Counted from the stretch's first letter, positions 25,766-34,076 are shown. The stretch is DNA of 64,000 bases from Bacteroidales bacterium (GCA_023229135.1 JALNZT010000006.1:1-64000); one strand, 5' to 3'. Translations and numbers: made by a program. Notes: generated from the sequence alone by a model not told the origin.

Positions 25766-26466
25766 CGTATATCTATAAGTTCTAGTCTGGTTGTTATACC
25801 ATTAATCTCATTTTCAATAAGAACAAAACCATAATCTTTGTTAAATAAAAATACTGAGTACCCTGTGCCCAACTTTGATTGTGAAACAGCAGTAACTTTA
25901 CGGCACGCAATTTTTATCCCTTGATAAATTATAATGGAATCACCAACAATCTTATATCTTGATATTATCTTTGTTTTTTTTGGTATGTTCCATCCTTCAA
26001 AAGCTGTTAAAGTTTGTTTCCATTTAAAATTGATATTCTTTCTTAATCTAATCTCAGGAAATGGGAGTAGTTGATGAATTTCATTTTCATTTGCTCTGGG
26101 CGGGTGTATTTCATAAGATTTCTTATTTTCAGTAGCAAGAGTCTCCTCCCATGTATAGTCTATTTTTTTATTTAGAGAATCTAAGCTTAAGAAATATGTG
26201 TATCTGACCAGAGTTTGATTAAACTTTGGTTCGGGCTGTACTGTCAGCAAAATGAAAAACTTACGAATTATGCCTGAAGAATCAGCATAAACTTCTTCAT
26301 ACAAATATTGTTTTCCAGGGTTTAAGATCCTGTTATCATCGTTTGGGTTATTTCTTGCTGAGAAGCAAAATGAATTCAGACTTAACACACATGCTAAACA
26401 CAACAAGATGTTAATAAGCAAGCGGTTATGACTACCGCTTGCCTTGAAAAACCTATTCGTTAACAT
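25762..26466 (-). CDS. Secreted protein of the ATP-grasp operon, unknown function
   Basis: A 234 aa protein with an internal signal segment (about residues 17-36, LLINILLCLACVLSLNSFCF) preceded by a basic N-terminus. The mature part looks beta-rich (LYEEVYADSSGIIRKFFILL, FKWKQTLTAF, FNKDYGFVLIENEI). No family was recognised; it has some resemblance to GLPGLI-like secreted proteins but no diagnostic motif was seen. It sits 2 bp after the precursor and overlaps the ATP-grasp gene by 4 bp, so it is in the same operon. It could act on the exported product, in the place the metalloproteases take in the radical SAM cassettes. Confidence 0.6.
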   Translation of the reverse strand: MLTNRFFKASGSHNRLLINILLCLACVLSLNSFCFSARNNPNDDNRILNPGKQYLYEEVYADSSGIIRKFFILLTVQPEPKFNQTLVRYTYFLSLDSLNKKIDYTWEETLATENKKSYEIHPPRANENEIHQLLPFPEIRLRKNINFKWKQTLTAFEGWNIPKKTKIISRYKIVGDSIIIYQGIKIACRKVTAVSQSKLGTGYSVFLFNKDYGFVLIENEINGITTRLELIDIR

Positions 26467-26468
26467 TT

Positions 26469-26678
26469 TTAGTTTGCATTGATTTTAATTACTATGCCTA
26501 AAATTTTACGATCGGTACGTTGAATATTGTTATGCATATAGTATGTTTTCTTCCCAAAGATACCATCAACTTGTATATCCTCGTCTGTCTCAATATAATC
26601 TGTAATTATATCGCTTTCAGAAGTGCCTCCAATAACATTATCCATATCTGTTTTGTCAATGAAAATTACTTTTTTCAT
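26469..26678 (-). CDS. RiPP precursor 4 for the ATP-grasp enzyme (GG leader)
   Basis: A 69 aa peptide. The leader MKKVIFIDKTDMDNVIGG ends in a double glycine at residue 18. The core has no cysteine but starts with a run rich in Thr, Ser, Asp and Glu (TSESDIITDYIETDEDIQVD), followed by a basic C-terminal half. Hydroxyl and acidic side chains are the residues joined in graspetides. It is the first gene of the operon with the secreted protein and the ATP-grasp ligase and is preceded by repeat R3. Assignment as substrate is inferred from position and leader. Confidence 0.72.
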   Translation of the reverse strand: MKKVIFIDKTDMDNVIGGTSESDIITDYIETDEDIQVDGIFGKKTYYMHNNIQRTDRKILGIVIKINAN

Positions 26679-26748
26679 AAAATAATATATTAATTTAGTT
26701 GATTAAAACCTAAAATTCTCCAACGGTATAAATCTATCCGTGAATAAA

Positions 26749-27350
26749 GCCGTCCATCCAATGGTTTTGGTAGACGGCCCACCTCGGTCGAACTTATTCT
26801 TCCCCAACCAATCCCGAAAGCTTTCGGGAATATTTCGTCGTGCAATAAGGCACAAATTGTCTATCAAATAAAAGTATGTAGTAAAGCTCATGACAACAAG
26901 CTCCATTAAAGGCGGCTAACCGGGCTAAACCACCATAGTCTTGCTTTTGCGGGGGGGGGGGTAAAGCCATGTTGTTCATGATAACACAACAAGCTTATCA
27001 AACGTGTACACTTTATAGTACACAACTTAAAGATTGCGGTTAGAAAAGACCTAAAAAAACGGATAGTTTTCATAAGCTGGTTTTGAGGCTTCAAATATAA
27101 GTACAATAAACATAAAGCGCAACTTTTTTTTACGATTTTGCAATAAAAAAACAAATATTTTTTATATTACTGAAAATCAACTGAATAAAACTGTTTTTTA
27201 AGCTTGATAAATTGCCAAATGCGGCTGAGAGAGCTTAGATTAACTAAATATGCTGGAAAAAATGGGAGCAAAACTTATGCTTTACAACTGATTATCAATG
27301 GCAAAAGAGAAGGATTTAGGGGGGCACGGATTGCAAATCCGCGCCAGCGG
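26749..27350 (-). repeat. Island repeat copy R3 with junction hairpin and G11 tract
   Basis: The junction hairpin GCCGTC (26749-26754) / GACGGC (26773-26778) precedes the repeat proper, which starts at 26789. It has a G11 tract (26951-26961), the MKTIRFFRSFLTAIFKLC frame from ATG 27073, a consensus promoter, a DUF4835-like stretch from about 27253, and the REP-like palindrome ending in CGCCAGCGG at 27350. In the first frame a small indel after the tract changes the phase, so 10 rather than 11 bases would fuse the two small frames. A short insertion (CCCGAAAGCTTTCGGG palindrome, 26815-26830) is unique to this copy. Confidence 0.75.
27092..27123 (-). promoter_or_regulatory. Promoter in repeat R3 (perfect -7 match)
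   Basis: On the minus strand: GTTG, 20 nt spacer, TATATTTG (27092-27099), an exact TAnnTTTG. The ATG of the repeat ORF follows 18 nt later. It points toward the ATP-grasp operon. Confidence 0.6.
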
Positions 27351-27511
27351 GTGTTTGTAGTAAACGGCGCTTTCCCTAATATTATAGATTTATTGTTTTG
27401 ACCAATTGTTTGGCAAGTCCAATTATCACCAGCAACTTGTGCAAATATAAAATTATTAACAACCAGAAAAAAGATTAGTAAAATAGGTTTGAAATTAAAT
27501 TTTGTCATCAT
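27351..27511 (-). pseudogene. 5' fragment of a secreted-protein gene cut by repeat R3
   Basis: About 53 codons survive: a signal peptide (FNFKPILLIFFLVVNNFIFA-Q) and VAGDNWTCQTIGQNN. The frame then enters the repeat (RWRGFAIRAP...) and ends at 27275, just as in the truncated SPASM gene at R2. The gene lies 1 bp downstream of a lipoprotein gene, so it was the last gene of that operon. The lost part is not found elsewhere in the window. Confidence 0.75.
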
Positions 27512-27512
27512 T

Positions 27513-27824
27513 TTATTTTTTTGAAATAGTTATAATTTTTATTTGGCTGAATTTGTTATCTTGCCAATTACAAGTCCATTTAGCATCTAATAATTCATAT
27601 TCAACATTTACAATTAAACCATCTACTGAAAATTCAGATTCTAATTCAATAGGTTTATACATAGTATCTTTTATCAATAAAAAGTATCCGCACCCATCCA
27701 TTGCAGGATTTCCCTCGAATAATATCGTGGCCTTATCCTTTAATGTTGTGATGTTATTTTTATCGCAACTACTTAGTAGTAATAGGGTTATTAAAAAAAA
27801 ACATGTTAACTTTATATACTTCAT
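27513..27824 (-). CDS. Small lipoprotein, unknown function
   Basis: A 103 aa protein with a lipoprotein signal peptide (LTCFFLITLLLLSSCDKNN; lipid-attachment Cys at residue 20). The mature part is short and beta-like, with a central DGCGYFLLI and a late TCNW that add two further cysteines. It is co-directional with the lipoprotein at 27966-28376 and abuts the truncated secreted-protein gene. The family was not recognised. Very AT-rich, like the rest of this unit. Confidence 0.6.
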   Translation of the reverse strand: MKYIKLTCFFLITLLLLSSCDKNNITTLKDKATILFEGNPAMDGCGYFLLIKDTMYKPIELESEFSVDGLIVNVEYELLDAKWTCNWQDNKFSQIKIITISKK

Positions 27825-27965
27825 GATTTCAGGGTTTTAGTTAATAATATGACTAACCTTCAGAAGGCCGTTTATAGCATCTTGTATTACAATTTCATTT
27901 AATTATTTTTTCTTGAAAGAAAATTGTGATAGGAATAATTATCAATATTGTCAAAAATAGATTTT

Positions 27966-28376
27966 TCATTTTTCTTCGATTTTAGTTAAAATTAAACGAT
28001 TATAAGTATAATCAGCGGGTGCAAATGTTTTTTGACAAGTTTCCGTAACATATCCGGAAAATTTCACTTGTATAATTTCTCCTGATACTAATTTTGATTT
28101 TAGTGTATCAGACAAAAAATCTTCATTACATAATATATAGGCATGTACACAATTAATACAATTAGGCACTGTATAACCAAACCAAAATTTATTGTTATAG
28201 AAATCGTCCAAGCTATCCAATTGTATTTTATAACTCAAACTTCCATATAGTGGTTCAGCATCAGGAATTGTATATTGTATTATGCCATTGCAACCGCATT
28301 CATCTTTTTTATTTGTTTCTTTTTTGCAAGCAACAAATAACGTAAATAGTGTAATTAATAATAATAGTTTTTTCAT
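27966..28376 (-). CDS. Cys-containing lipoprotein, unknown function
   Basis: A 136 aa protein with a lipobox (LLLLITLFTLFVACKKE, Cys 17). The mature protein has DECGCNG near the N-terminus, NCINCVH and ILCNED in the middle and ETCQK late. The even number of paired cysteines suggests disulfides. It follows the degenerate small-peptide gene (28437-28650) and precedes another lipoprotein, forming a minus-strand unit between R3 and R4. Function unknown; it may belong to a decayed small-peptide system. Confidence 0.6.
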   Translation of the reverse strand: MKKLLLLITLFTLFVACKKETNKKDECGCNGIIQYTIPDAEPLYGSLSYKIQLDSLDDFYNNKFWFGYTVPNCINCVHAYILCNEDFLSDTLKSKLVSGEIIQVKFSGYVTETCQKTFAPADYTYNRLILTKIEEK

Positions 28377-28436
28377 TTTTAAATTAATTTTAAGTGCTTA
28401 AATGTTATCACTTATGGAAAAAGCACATTCATAATG

Positions 28437-28650
28437 TCAAGAATATCCCAGAACGTCTTCATCTGTATTATAGCCACAACCATCTGATAAACAGCCGTCA
28501 TCAATTAGATTAGCTGTGATAGTTTTTCTATTATTTTTGTAAATACCCAGCCTGAAATCATAGTCTAAGTATATCCCTCATTCTCAGTATTTAATTCTGA
28601 ATGGTTTAAATTGTCTATTTTTACTTTCTTAATATCTAATTTTTTTTCAT
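28437..28650 (-). pseudogene. Frameshifted small peptide gene (possible RiPP precursor remnant)
   Basis: From an ATG at 28650 followed by an A8 run, one extra A would open MKKKLDIKKVKIDNLNHSEL and a short acidic stretch. After another phase change the region reads DYDFRLGIYKNNRKTI, then LIDDGCLSDGCGYNTDED and a stop at 28437. A lysine-rich leader and a short Cys-containing tail resemble precursor peptides of Bacteroidetes. The position also fits: first gene after R4 and its junction hairpin. Two frame changes are needed, so it is annotated as broken. Confidence 0.4.
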
Positions 28651-28764
28651 GCTATTTATTGTTAAATTATTAAATTCTATAACGGGTTCATTATGACTGA
28701 TTTATGCGTAAAAAACGATTTTGACAATGAGAACCCAAAACCTTATAATATAAAAACATGTTTC

Positions 28765-29295
28765 GCCGCTACTTTATTCTATATAGTTGCGGCTAACTCG
28801 ATCGAACTTATTCTTCCCCAACCAGAAAATATATTTTGTCGTGCAATAGGACACAAATTGTCTATTGTATAAAAGTGTACAGTAAAGCTCATGACAACAA
28901 TCAGCATTAAAGGCCGCTAAGTGGGCTAAACCACCACACCTTACTTTTTCGGGGGGGGGGGGTAGGATAGCAGAGCGAGCTAATCAGCTGCGTATGCTTT
29001 AAAGCGCACAGCTTGAAGATTGCGGTTAGAAAAGACCTAAAAAAACGGATGGTTTTCATAAGTTGGTTTTGAGGCTTCAAATATAAGTACAATAAACATA
29101 AAGCGCAACATTTTTTTTTACGATTTTGCAATAAAAAACAAATATTTTTTATGTTACTGAAAATCAACTGAATAAAACTGTTGTTTAAGCTTGATAAATT
29201 CTAAAAGGTGGCTGAGAGAGCTTAGATTAACTAAATATGCTGGAAAAAATGGGAGCAAAACTCCAGGTTTACAACTAATTCTCTATTTCAAAAAA
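28765..29295 (-). repeat. Island repeat copy R4 with G12 tract
   Basis: The junction hairpin GCCGC (28765-28769) / GCGGC is followed by the repeat from 28803. It has the KNKFD frame, a G12 tract (28951-28962), the MKTIRFFRSFLTAIFKLC frame and the promoter (29088-29095). Unlike R1-R3 it lacks the REP-like palindrome. From about 29240 it passes straight into recognisable DUF4835 sequence, so it shows the element's DUF4835-derived right part in its least altered form. Confidence 0.75.
29088..29119 (-). promoter_or_regulatory. Promoter in repeat R4 (perfect -7 match)
   Basis: On the minus strand TATATTTG (29088-29095) with GTTG about 20 nt upstream, the same layout as in R1-R3, directed toward the degenerate peptide gene and lipoproteins. 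Confidence 0.55.
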
Positions 29296-29379
29296 GACGA
29301 AATCATTTATATTTTCTCACAAGGAAGCCCGCAGGAAAAAACCAAAGTGGATAATGAGGCTCGCCAGTCAGGGCGCAAC
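29240..29379 (+). pseudogene. DUF4835 3' remnant T4 and left 84 bp direct repeat
   Basis: The plus strand encodes LQLILYFKKDEIIYIFSQG, then SPQEKTKV, matching LQLIFDAKRDEIINVFSQG and SPQEKTKAV of the true gene (about 6468-6549). It breaks off just where remnant T1 at 9992 takes up (VNIMREV...). The part 29296-29379 is repeated with about ten differences at 32148-32231, so the two flank the permease gene as direct repeats. Confidence 0.8.
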
Positions 29380-29480
29380 AAATTGGATTCGCCTCAGAGT
29401 CGCACCCTTACTCTTCACCCTGACTCTTAAAAAGCGAAACTTTAGTTCCATACTTCTATGCACCATGTAAGGAACTCTTT

Positions 29481-31871
29481 TTATTTATTTCCTTTCAAAT
29501 GTTTTATTGGACTGGTATTTAGTGTTTTGCTCAGCACGAAATAGCAAATCAATACTATAAAAGCTAGCATGCTGGTCGAAATAGCAAAGAGTACAAGATA
29601 GGAATAGGGAAGTGCTTGGTCAAACATTTCGTTAAACCTTGAAGTCAGCTCACCGGAAAATGGTATGGAAAAAACTATTACAATCGATATCATCAGCACG
29701 AAGTATTTTGAAAAATCTTTTATAATTATAGTATCAGGAGCGCCATAAACCCGTTTTACGGAAATATTGTATTGGTTTTCGTTCAAGAAGTATAAGGTTA
29801 TACCTGTCAAACCAATTAACGCAATAGCTGAGATTATAACTGTAAAGAACAATATGAAGTTACGAAGTCCGATATCCTTTTCATACAAGCTATCAAGTGC
29901 TTCATTGAATGTGTTGCTACTAAACAACCTATTTGGCAAAACCTTTGAAATAATATCGTGTATGGCTTGTGTTTTTTCGGGAGAAACCTCATGATGGAAC
30001 CGAATCGCCATTTGCCGCGTTGTCATTTCGTTTGGATAAAAAATCATTGGCGATATCTGTTTATGCAGGCTGTGAAAACGGAAATTTTCAACAACACCCA
30101 GCACAGGCAAACCAGCAATTCGCTCCTCAAGTGGATTAGCAAATCCAAAAACATTGGCTGCTTTCCTGTTGATAAAAAGACCATGCGTTAAGGCCATATT
30201 ATCTGACAAATACAGCGAATCACCATCAACAAAAAGGCCATAAGTTTCAAAAAAGTCGTTGTTCACACGGTATATTTCGCATACCACTGATTTTGTTCTG
30301 TCATTATCAGGTTTTAAATCCTTTTGTGCGGAAGCATTCGAAGGTGGAAGTAGGATTCCACCTGTAACAGCTTTAACCATACCATAGTCTAATAGATTCG
30401 ATTTCAATTTGTTGTAGTCCTTTCTGCTGATATTTGAATCAAAGTATATATTGAGAATATTAGCTGTTTTATGGGTTGAATGCACGGATAAACCGTAATT
30501 CAATTGACGGTAAATATGGATTGAAAAAGTGAGCAGAACAAGGGAAACGAAAAATTGCACCCCTACAATAACATAAATACCAAACTTTCTGCCGACTTGC
30601 TGCTTACTTTTTCTATGAATGGCTTCAATAGGTTTTAGGGCAGAAACATAAACACTTAAATAAACGGTAGAAATTGCAATTATTACAAACAACAATATGC
30701 CAAGCCAAATAAAATACTCCCAAAGTTTATTCGTATGTACGATCACTTGTGGAAGCAGATATCCATCCAGAAAATTTTGATATAAAGCGTAATACAATAC
30801 AATAAATGGCGTTGTGAAAACTGCCAGAATCAAGGCTTCAGCAAAAAGCTGTCTAGCCAAACTTATATGGCTGGCACCAAAAACCTTACGAATGCCTATT
30901 TCGAGATGACGTTTTGCTGTAAGATTGGTTTGCAGCAATATGTAATTGAACGAAGTAAGTAACAAAAGCACCAAAATTGAAACGCGGTAATATTTTAAAC
31001 TAAGGATATCCCCTTTTTCAATAAAATCATTTTTCACATTAGCCGAATAGTGAAATATATCTTCAAAACGCTGAAGCAGAAGGCTGTTTTCCGGTCGCGT
31101 ATTTTTATAGGCATCTTTTGTTAAGCGGCTAAATGAGGTAACAAATTCTATTTCGCTAATATTTCGTTCTCTTTTGAGTAAAAAACACACATTATCATCC
31201 GATAAAGAGTTTAGAAGATTATCCCGGTCGTAGCCATATTCATATACTAAGATGTCTTGGTGAAAGCTTAAATCACAAACAAAACCCGGTCGGTAGGTAT
31301 TGTTCCACACGATATCCTCAAAAACACCTGAAACAATAAAGTCATGTCGCTTGTCCTTTAGCTTCATTGTAAACACTTTTCCAATAATATCTGAAGTGCC
31401 AAAATACTTATGCGCATTAGACTTCGAGAGTAATATATTTCCTGGTATTAGTTTTAAAGTTTCAGAACCAAATAAATTTTTAAAATTTAGTAATTTCATA
31501 AAATTGCTGTCAGCTGCATATACTTCCTCTTCAACCATCCCGACATCATCAATCATGCCATACATTTGGCCAATATTATTGGGTAGTTTTACGAATCGTG
31601 AGTAGGCTGAAAAGTGCGGTGATTGCTTCAAGGCCATTTCAAAAAGGGGGTAAGGTACGGCAGGCTGTTTGAATCCGCTTTCATACCTGCTTATAATCCG
31701 GTAGAGCAATTCGCTGTTTTCGATGTTTTTATTGTAGCTCATTTCGTTGATAAGCTTGAGCGATAGGGTGAAAATACCGAACAGGCCAAGGCTTAAGCCG
31801 AGAAGTGCAAGCAATGCGATAACTTTATTCCTGAAATAAAAGTTAAAGAAAGTTTTAATTAGGCCATTCAT
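29481..31871 (-). CDS. FtsX/MacB-type ABC transporter permease
   Basis: A 796 aa permease without its own ATPase. Layout: an N-terminal helix (about 15-38), a MacB-like periplasmic domain, an FtsX core of three helices (about 295-410), a further helix near 430-450 and second periplasmic domain, then three C-terminal helices (about 675-790). The family mostly performs mechanotransmission in lipoprotein release, peptide export or antibiotic resistance. No ABC ATPase gene is adjacent. The gene is flanked by 84 bp direct repeats derived from DUF4835 and looks like a separate inserted unit. It could give peptide immunity, but this is only inferred from position. Confidence 0.8.
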   Translation of the reverse strand: MNGLIKTFFNFYFRNKVIALLALLGLSLGLFGIFTLSLKLINEMSYNKNIENSELLYRIISRYESGFKQPAVPYPLFEMALKQSPHFSAYSRFVKLPNNIGQMYGMIDDVGMVEEEVYAADSNFMKLLNFKNLFGSETLKLIPGNILLSKSNAHKYFGTSDIIGKVFTMKLKDKRHDFIVSGVFEDIVWNNTYRPGFVCDLSFHQDILVYEYGYDRDNLLNSLSDDNVCFLLKRERNISEIEFVTSFSRLTKDAYKNTRPENSLLLQRFEDIFHYSANVKNDFIEKGDILSLKYYRVSILVLLLLTSFNYILLQTNLTAKRHLEIGIRKVFGASHISLARQLFAEALILAVFTTPFIVLYYALYQNFLDGYLLPQVIVHTNKLWEYFIWLGILLFVIIAISTVYLSVYVSALKPIEAIHRKSKQQVGRKFGIYVIVGVQFFVSLVLLTFSIHIYRQLNYGLSVHSTHKTANILNIYFDSNISRKDYNKLKSNLLDYGMVKAVTGGILLPPSNASAQKDLKPDNDRTKSVVCEIYRVNNDFFETYGLFVDGDSLYLSDNMALTHGLFINRKAANVFGFANPLEERIAGLPVLGVVENFRFHSLHKQISPMIFYPNEMTTRQMAIRFHHEVSPEKTQAIHDIISKVLPNRLFSSNTFNEALDSLYEKDIGLRNFILFFTVIISAIALIGLTGITLYFLNENQYNISVKRVYGAPDTIIIKDFSKYFVLMISIVIVFSIPFSGELTSRFNEMFDQALPYSYLVLFAISTSMLAFIVLICYFVLSKTLNTSPIKHLKGNK

Positions 31872-32147
31872 TTTGAAAAGGTATTTAGTATTCTATTATA
31901 CAAATTGAACTTTTCCGATACCATTATGGGGCAAGATGAATTTTTAACTCGAAGCTGGTACTGTAATATAATGATTGGCTGTTTCATAGCATGTTAATTA
32001 AAGTACGATATTACAAAATTATCTTTTCAAAAGCAAGCAACGAATTAGGTTCGTATTTTAAAAAATAGAGGAATATTATGTAAAAGGCTCAATAAATTGC
32101 TATTGCTCCTTGTTTAAGATGTGTTTAATTGACTTTCAAGGGTAGGC

Positions 32148-32231
32148 GACGAAATCATTTATATTTTCTCACAAACAAGCCCGTAGAAAAAAACCAAAGT
32201 GGTGAATGAGGCTCGCCAGTCAGGCCGCAAC
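32148..32231 (+). repeat. Right 84 bp direct repeat / DUF4835 remnant T5
   Basis: GACGAAATCATTTATATTTT onward repeats 29296-29379. The first 55 bp derive from the DUF4835 3' region, the rest (GAGGCTCGCCAGTCAGG) is shared only between these two copies. It is the last island mark before recN. The other part of the 31872-32349 gap shows no gene. Confidence 0.75.
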
Positions 32232-32322
32232 TAATCCGGAAACGATAAAATTCGCACCCTGACTTCAAAGCAATAAATATTCAGCTCTAAGAAATACCAT
32301 TTACCATTGACAAAAAATCTCG

Positions 32323-32330
32323 TACTTTTG
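32323..32330 (+). promoter_or_regulatory. Promoter -7 box for recN
   Basis: TACTTTTG fits TAnnTTTG and ends 19 nt before the recN ATG. A TTGACA-like element at 32307 is closer than the usual spacing. Confidence 0.45.
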
Positions 32331-32349
32331 CTGCTAAACACGCGCTTTC

Positions 32350-34008
32350 ATGCTACAAAAAATTTCAATTTCCAATTATGCTTTAATCGAGGCACTTAAC
32401 ATCAGCTTCGGGAATGGATTTACGGTAATCACCGGGGAAACCGGTGCCGGGAAGTCTATTTTGTTGGGTGCGCTGGGCTTGGTTTTAGGCAAAAGAGCCG
32501 ATGTGAGTGTATTATTCAACAAGGATGAAAAGTGTATTGTTGAACTCAGTTTTCAACTTGAAAACGACAGCCTGAAACCACTTTTCGAAAGTTGGGATTT
32601 GGAATACGACAACGAATGCCTGATGCGGCGTGAGATAAGTCCTAAAGGAAAATCCAGGGCGTTTATCAATGATACGCCGGTAAATCTTCAGCAGATGAAA
32701 ACTCTTGGAAGTCAGCTTATTGATGTGCATTCCCAGCACGATTCTTTATTGCTGGTTGATCAAAACTATCAGTTGAAAATGCTGGATACTTTGATAGAAG
32801 ATCAATCGACAATTAAACAGTATAAATCGCATTATCAGGAATATATAAAACTTAAACACGAAATAGAGCAGCTTAAAAGCGAACTAAGCAACAACCTGGC
32901 TGAAATGGATTTTTTGCGTTTTCAACTCGACGAACTCGAAGCGGCTAATTTGGTTGAGTCTGAGTTTGACGAATTGCAGCAAAGGCTGCTGATGCTCGAT
33001 CATGCAGAAGAAATTAAAACTTCGCTGGTCGAAATAAATGGGATGATGCAGCAGGACGAACAGCCTGTTTTGCCGCAGCTTATGCAAATTAAACGACAGC
33101 TCGAAAAATTACGAAAATATTTACCGCAAGCCACAAGCCTCGACGAACGCCTCAATAGCGTTTTGATCGAACTGAAAGATATTTCCTTTGAAACAGATCA
33201 GTTGGAAGCCGATGTGCAATTTGATCCCAACGAATTGGAACAGGCTTCAATACGCATGGATTTGATAAATCATTTGATGCACAAACATCATATCAAGGAA
33301 TTTGATGAGCTACTGAAATTGAAAGTTGAGCTGGCCGAAAGATTGTCAAGTATTGATAGTTCTGAAGATTTGCTGACGCAAAAAACAAAGCTTTTCGATA
33401 GCAAATTAAGACTGCTCCAAACGCTTGCTGCCGATATTCACAAGCAAAGGCTTGCCGCTGCAAAACCTTTTGAGCAATCGGTTTCTGCCTTGTTGAAGCA
33501 GCTGGGAATGCCTTATGGGAGTTTCAAGATTGATTGCGCCCTCACCTCAAGCGTTTCGGAATCGGGTAGGAGTCGGGTACGTTTTTTATTTTCGGCCAAC
33601 AAAGGCATTGCCGAAGCTGAAATTGATAAGGTAGCTTCCGGTGGCGAGCTTTCCAGGTTGATGCTCGCCATCAAATGGATGATAGCCGGCGCAGGATTTG
33701 TTTCTACGGTAATTTTTGATGAAATTGATACCGGTGTTTCGGGTGAGGTGGCTGCTAAGGTAGCCCGGTTACTGAGGCAAATGGCTGAAAAAGTGCAGGT
33801 GGTCAGCATAACACATCTCCCACAGATTGCCAGCAAGGCTGATGCGCATTTCTTTGTTTTTAAGGAAGACGCTAAAGAGCGGAGTTTTACAAATATGCGT
33901 CTTTTAAACCAGAATGAACGTTACGAGGAGGTAGCTAAAATGATTAGCAATGATGCTGTTTCTGATGTGGCTTTGCAGGCCGCCAAAAGTCTTTTTGAAG
34001 TTAATTGA
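32350..34008 (+). CDS. recN: DNA repair protein RecN
   Basis: A 552 aa SMC-like ATPase in double-strand break repair. Walker A is ITGETGAGKSILLGAL (about 28-43). The coiled-coil arms cover about 150-370, Walker B is VIFDEIDTGVSGEVA (about residue 452), and the signature is VASGGELSRLMLAIK (about 425). Length is normal. RecN directly follows DUF4835 in many Bacteroidetes (recalled), so its distance here, 25.7 kb, marks the island. Confidence 0.93.
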   Translation: MLQKISISNYALIEALNISFGNGFTVITGETGAGKSILLGALGLVLGKRADVSVLFNKDEKCIVELSFQLENDSLKPLFESWDLEYDNECLMRREISPKGKSRAFINDTPVNLQQMKTLGSQLIDVHSQHDSLLLVDQNYQLKMLDTLIEDQSTIKQYKSHYQEYIKLKHEIEQLKSELSNNLAEMDFLRFQLDELEAANLVESEFDELQQRLLMLDHAEEIKTSLVEINGMMQQDEQPVLPQLMQIKRQLEKLRKYLPQATSLDERLNSVLIELKDISFETDQLEADVQFDPNELEQASIRMDLINHLMHKHHIKEFDELLKLKVELAERLSSIDSSEDLLTQKTKLFDSKLRLLQTLAADIHKQRLAAAKPFEQSVSALLKQLGMPYGSFKIDCALTSSVSESGRSRVRFLFSANKGIAEAEIDKVASGGELSRLMLAIKWMIAGAGFVSTVIFDEIDTGVSGEVAAKVARLLRQMAEKVQVVSITHLPQIASKADAHFFVFKEDAKERSFTNMRLLNQNERYEEVAKMISNDAVSDVALQAAKSLFEVN

Positions 34009-34076
34009 TTTAATAAAAAATCACAACATACAGAATATCAATGTGATGACAAAAGCAATGATATTTCATTAATTCT

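Noticed and set aside
6760..32231. Conjugative or phage element carrying the peptide genes
   Set aside because: No integrase, relaxase, conjugation or phage structural gene is visible; only the gene-tail remnants and repeats suggest mobility.
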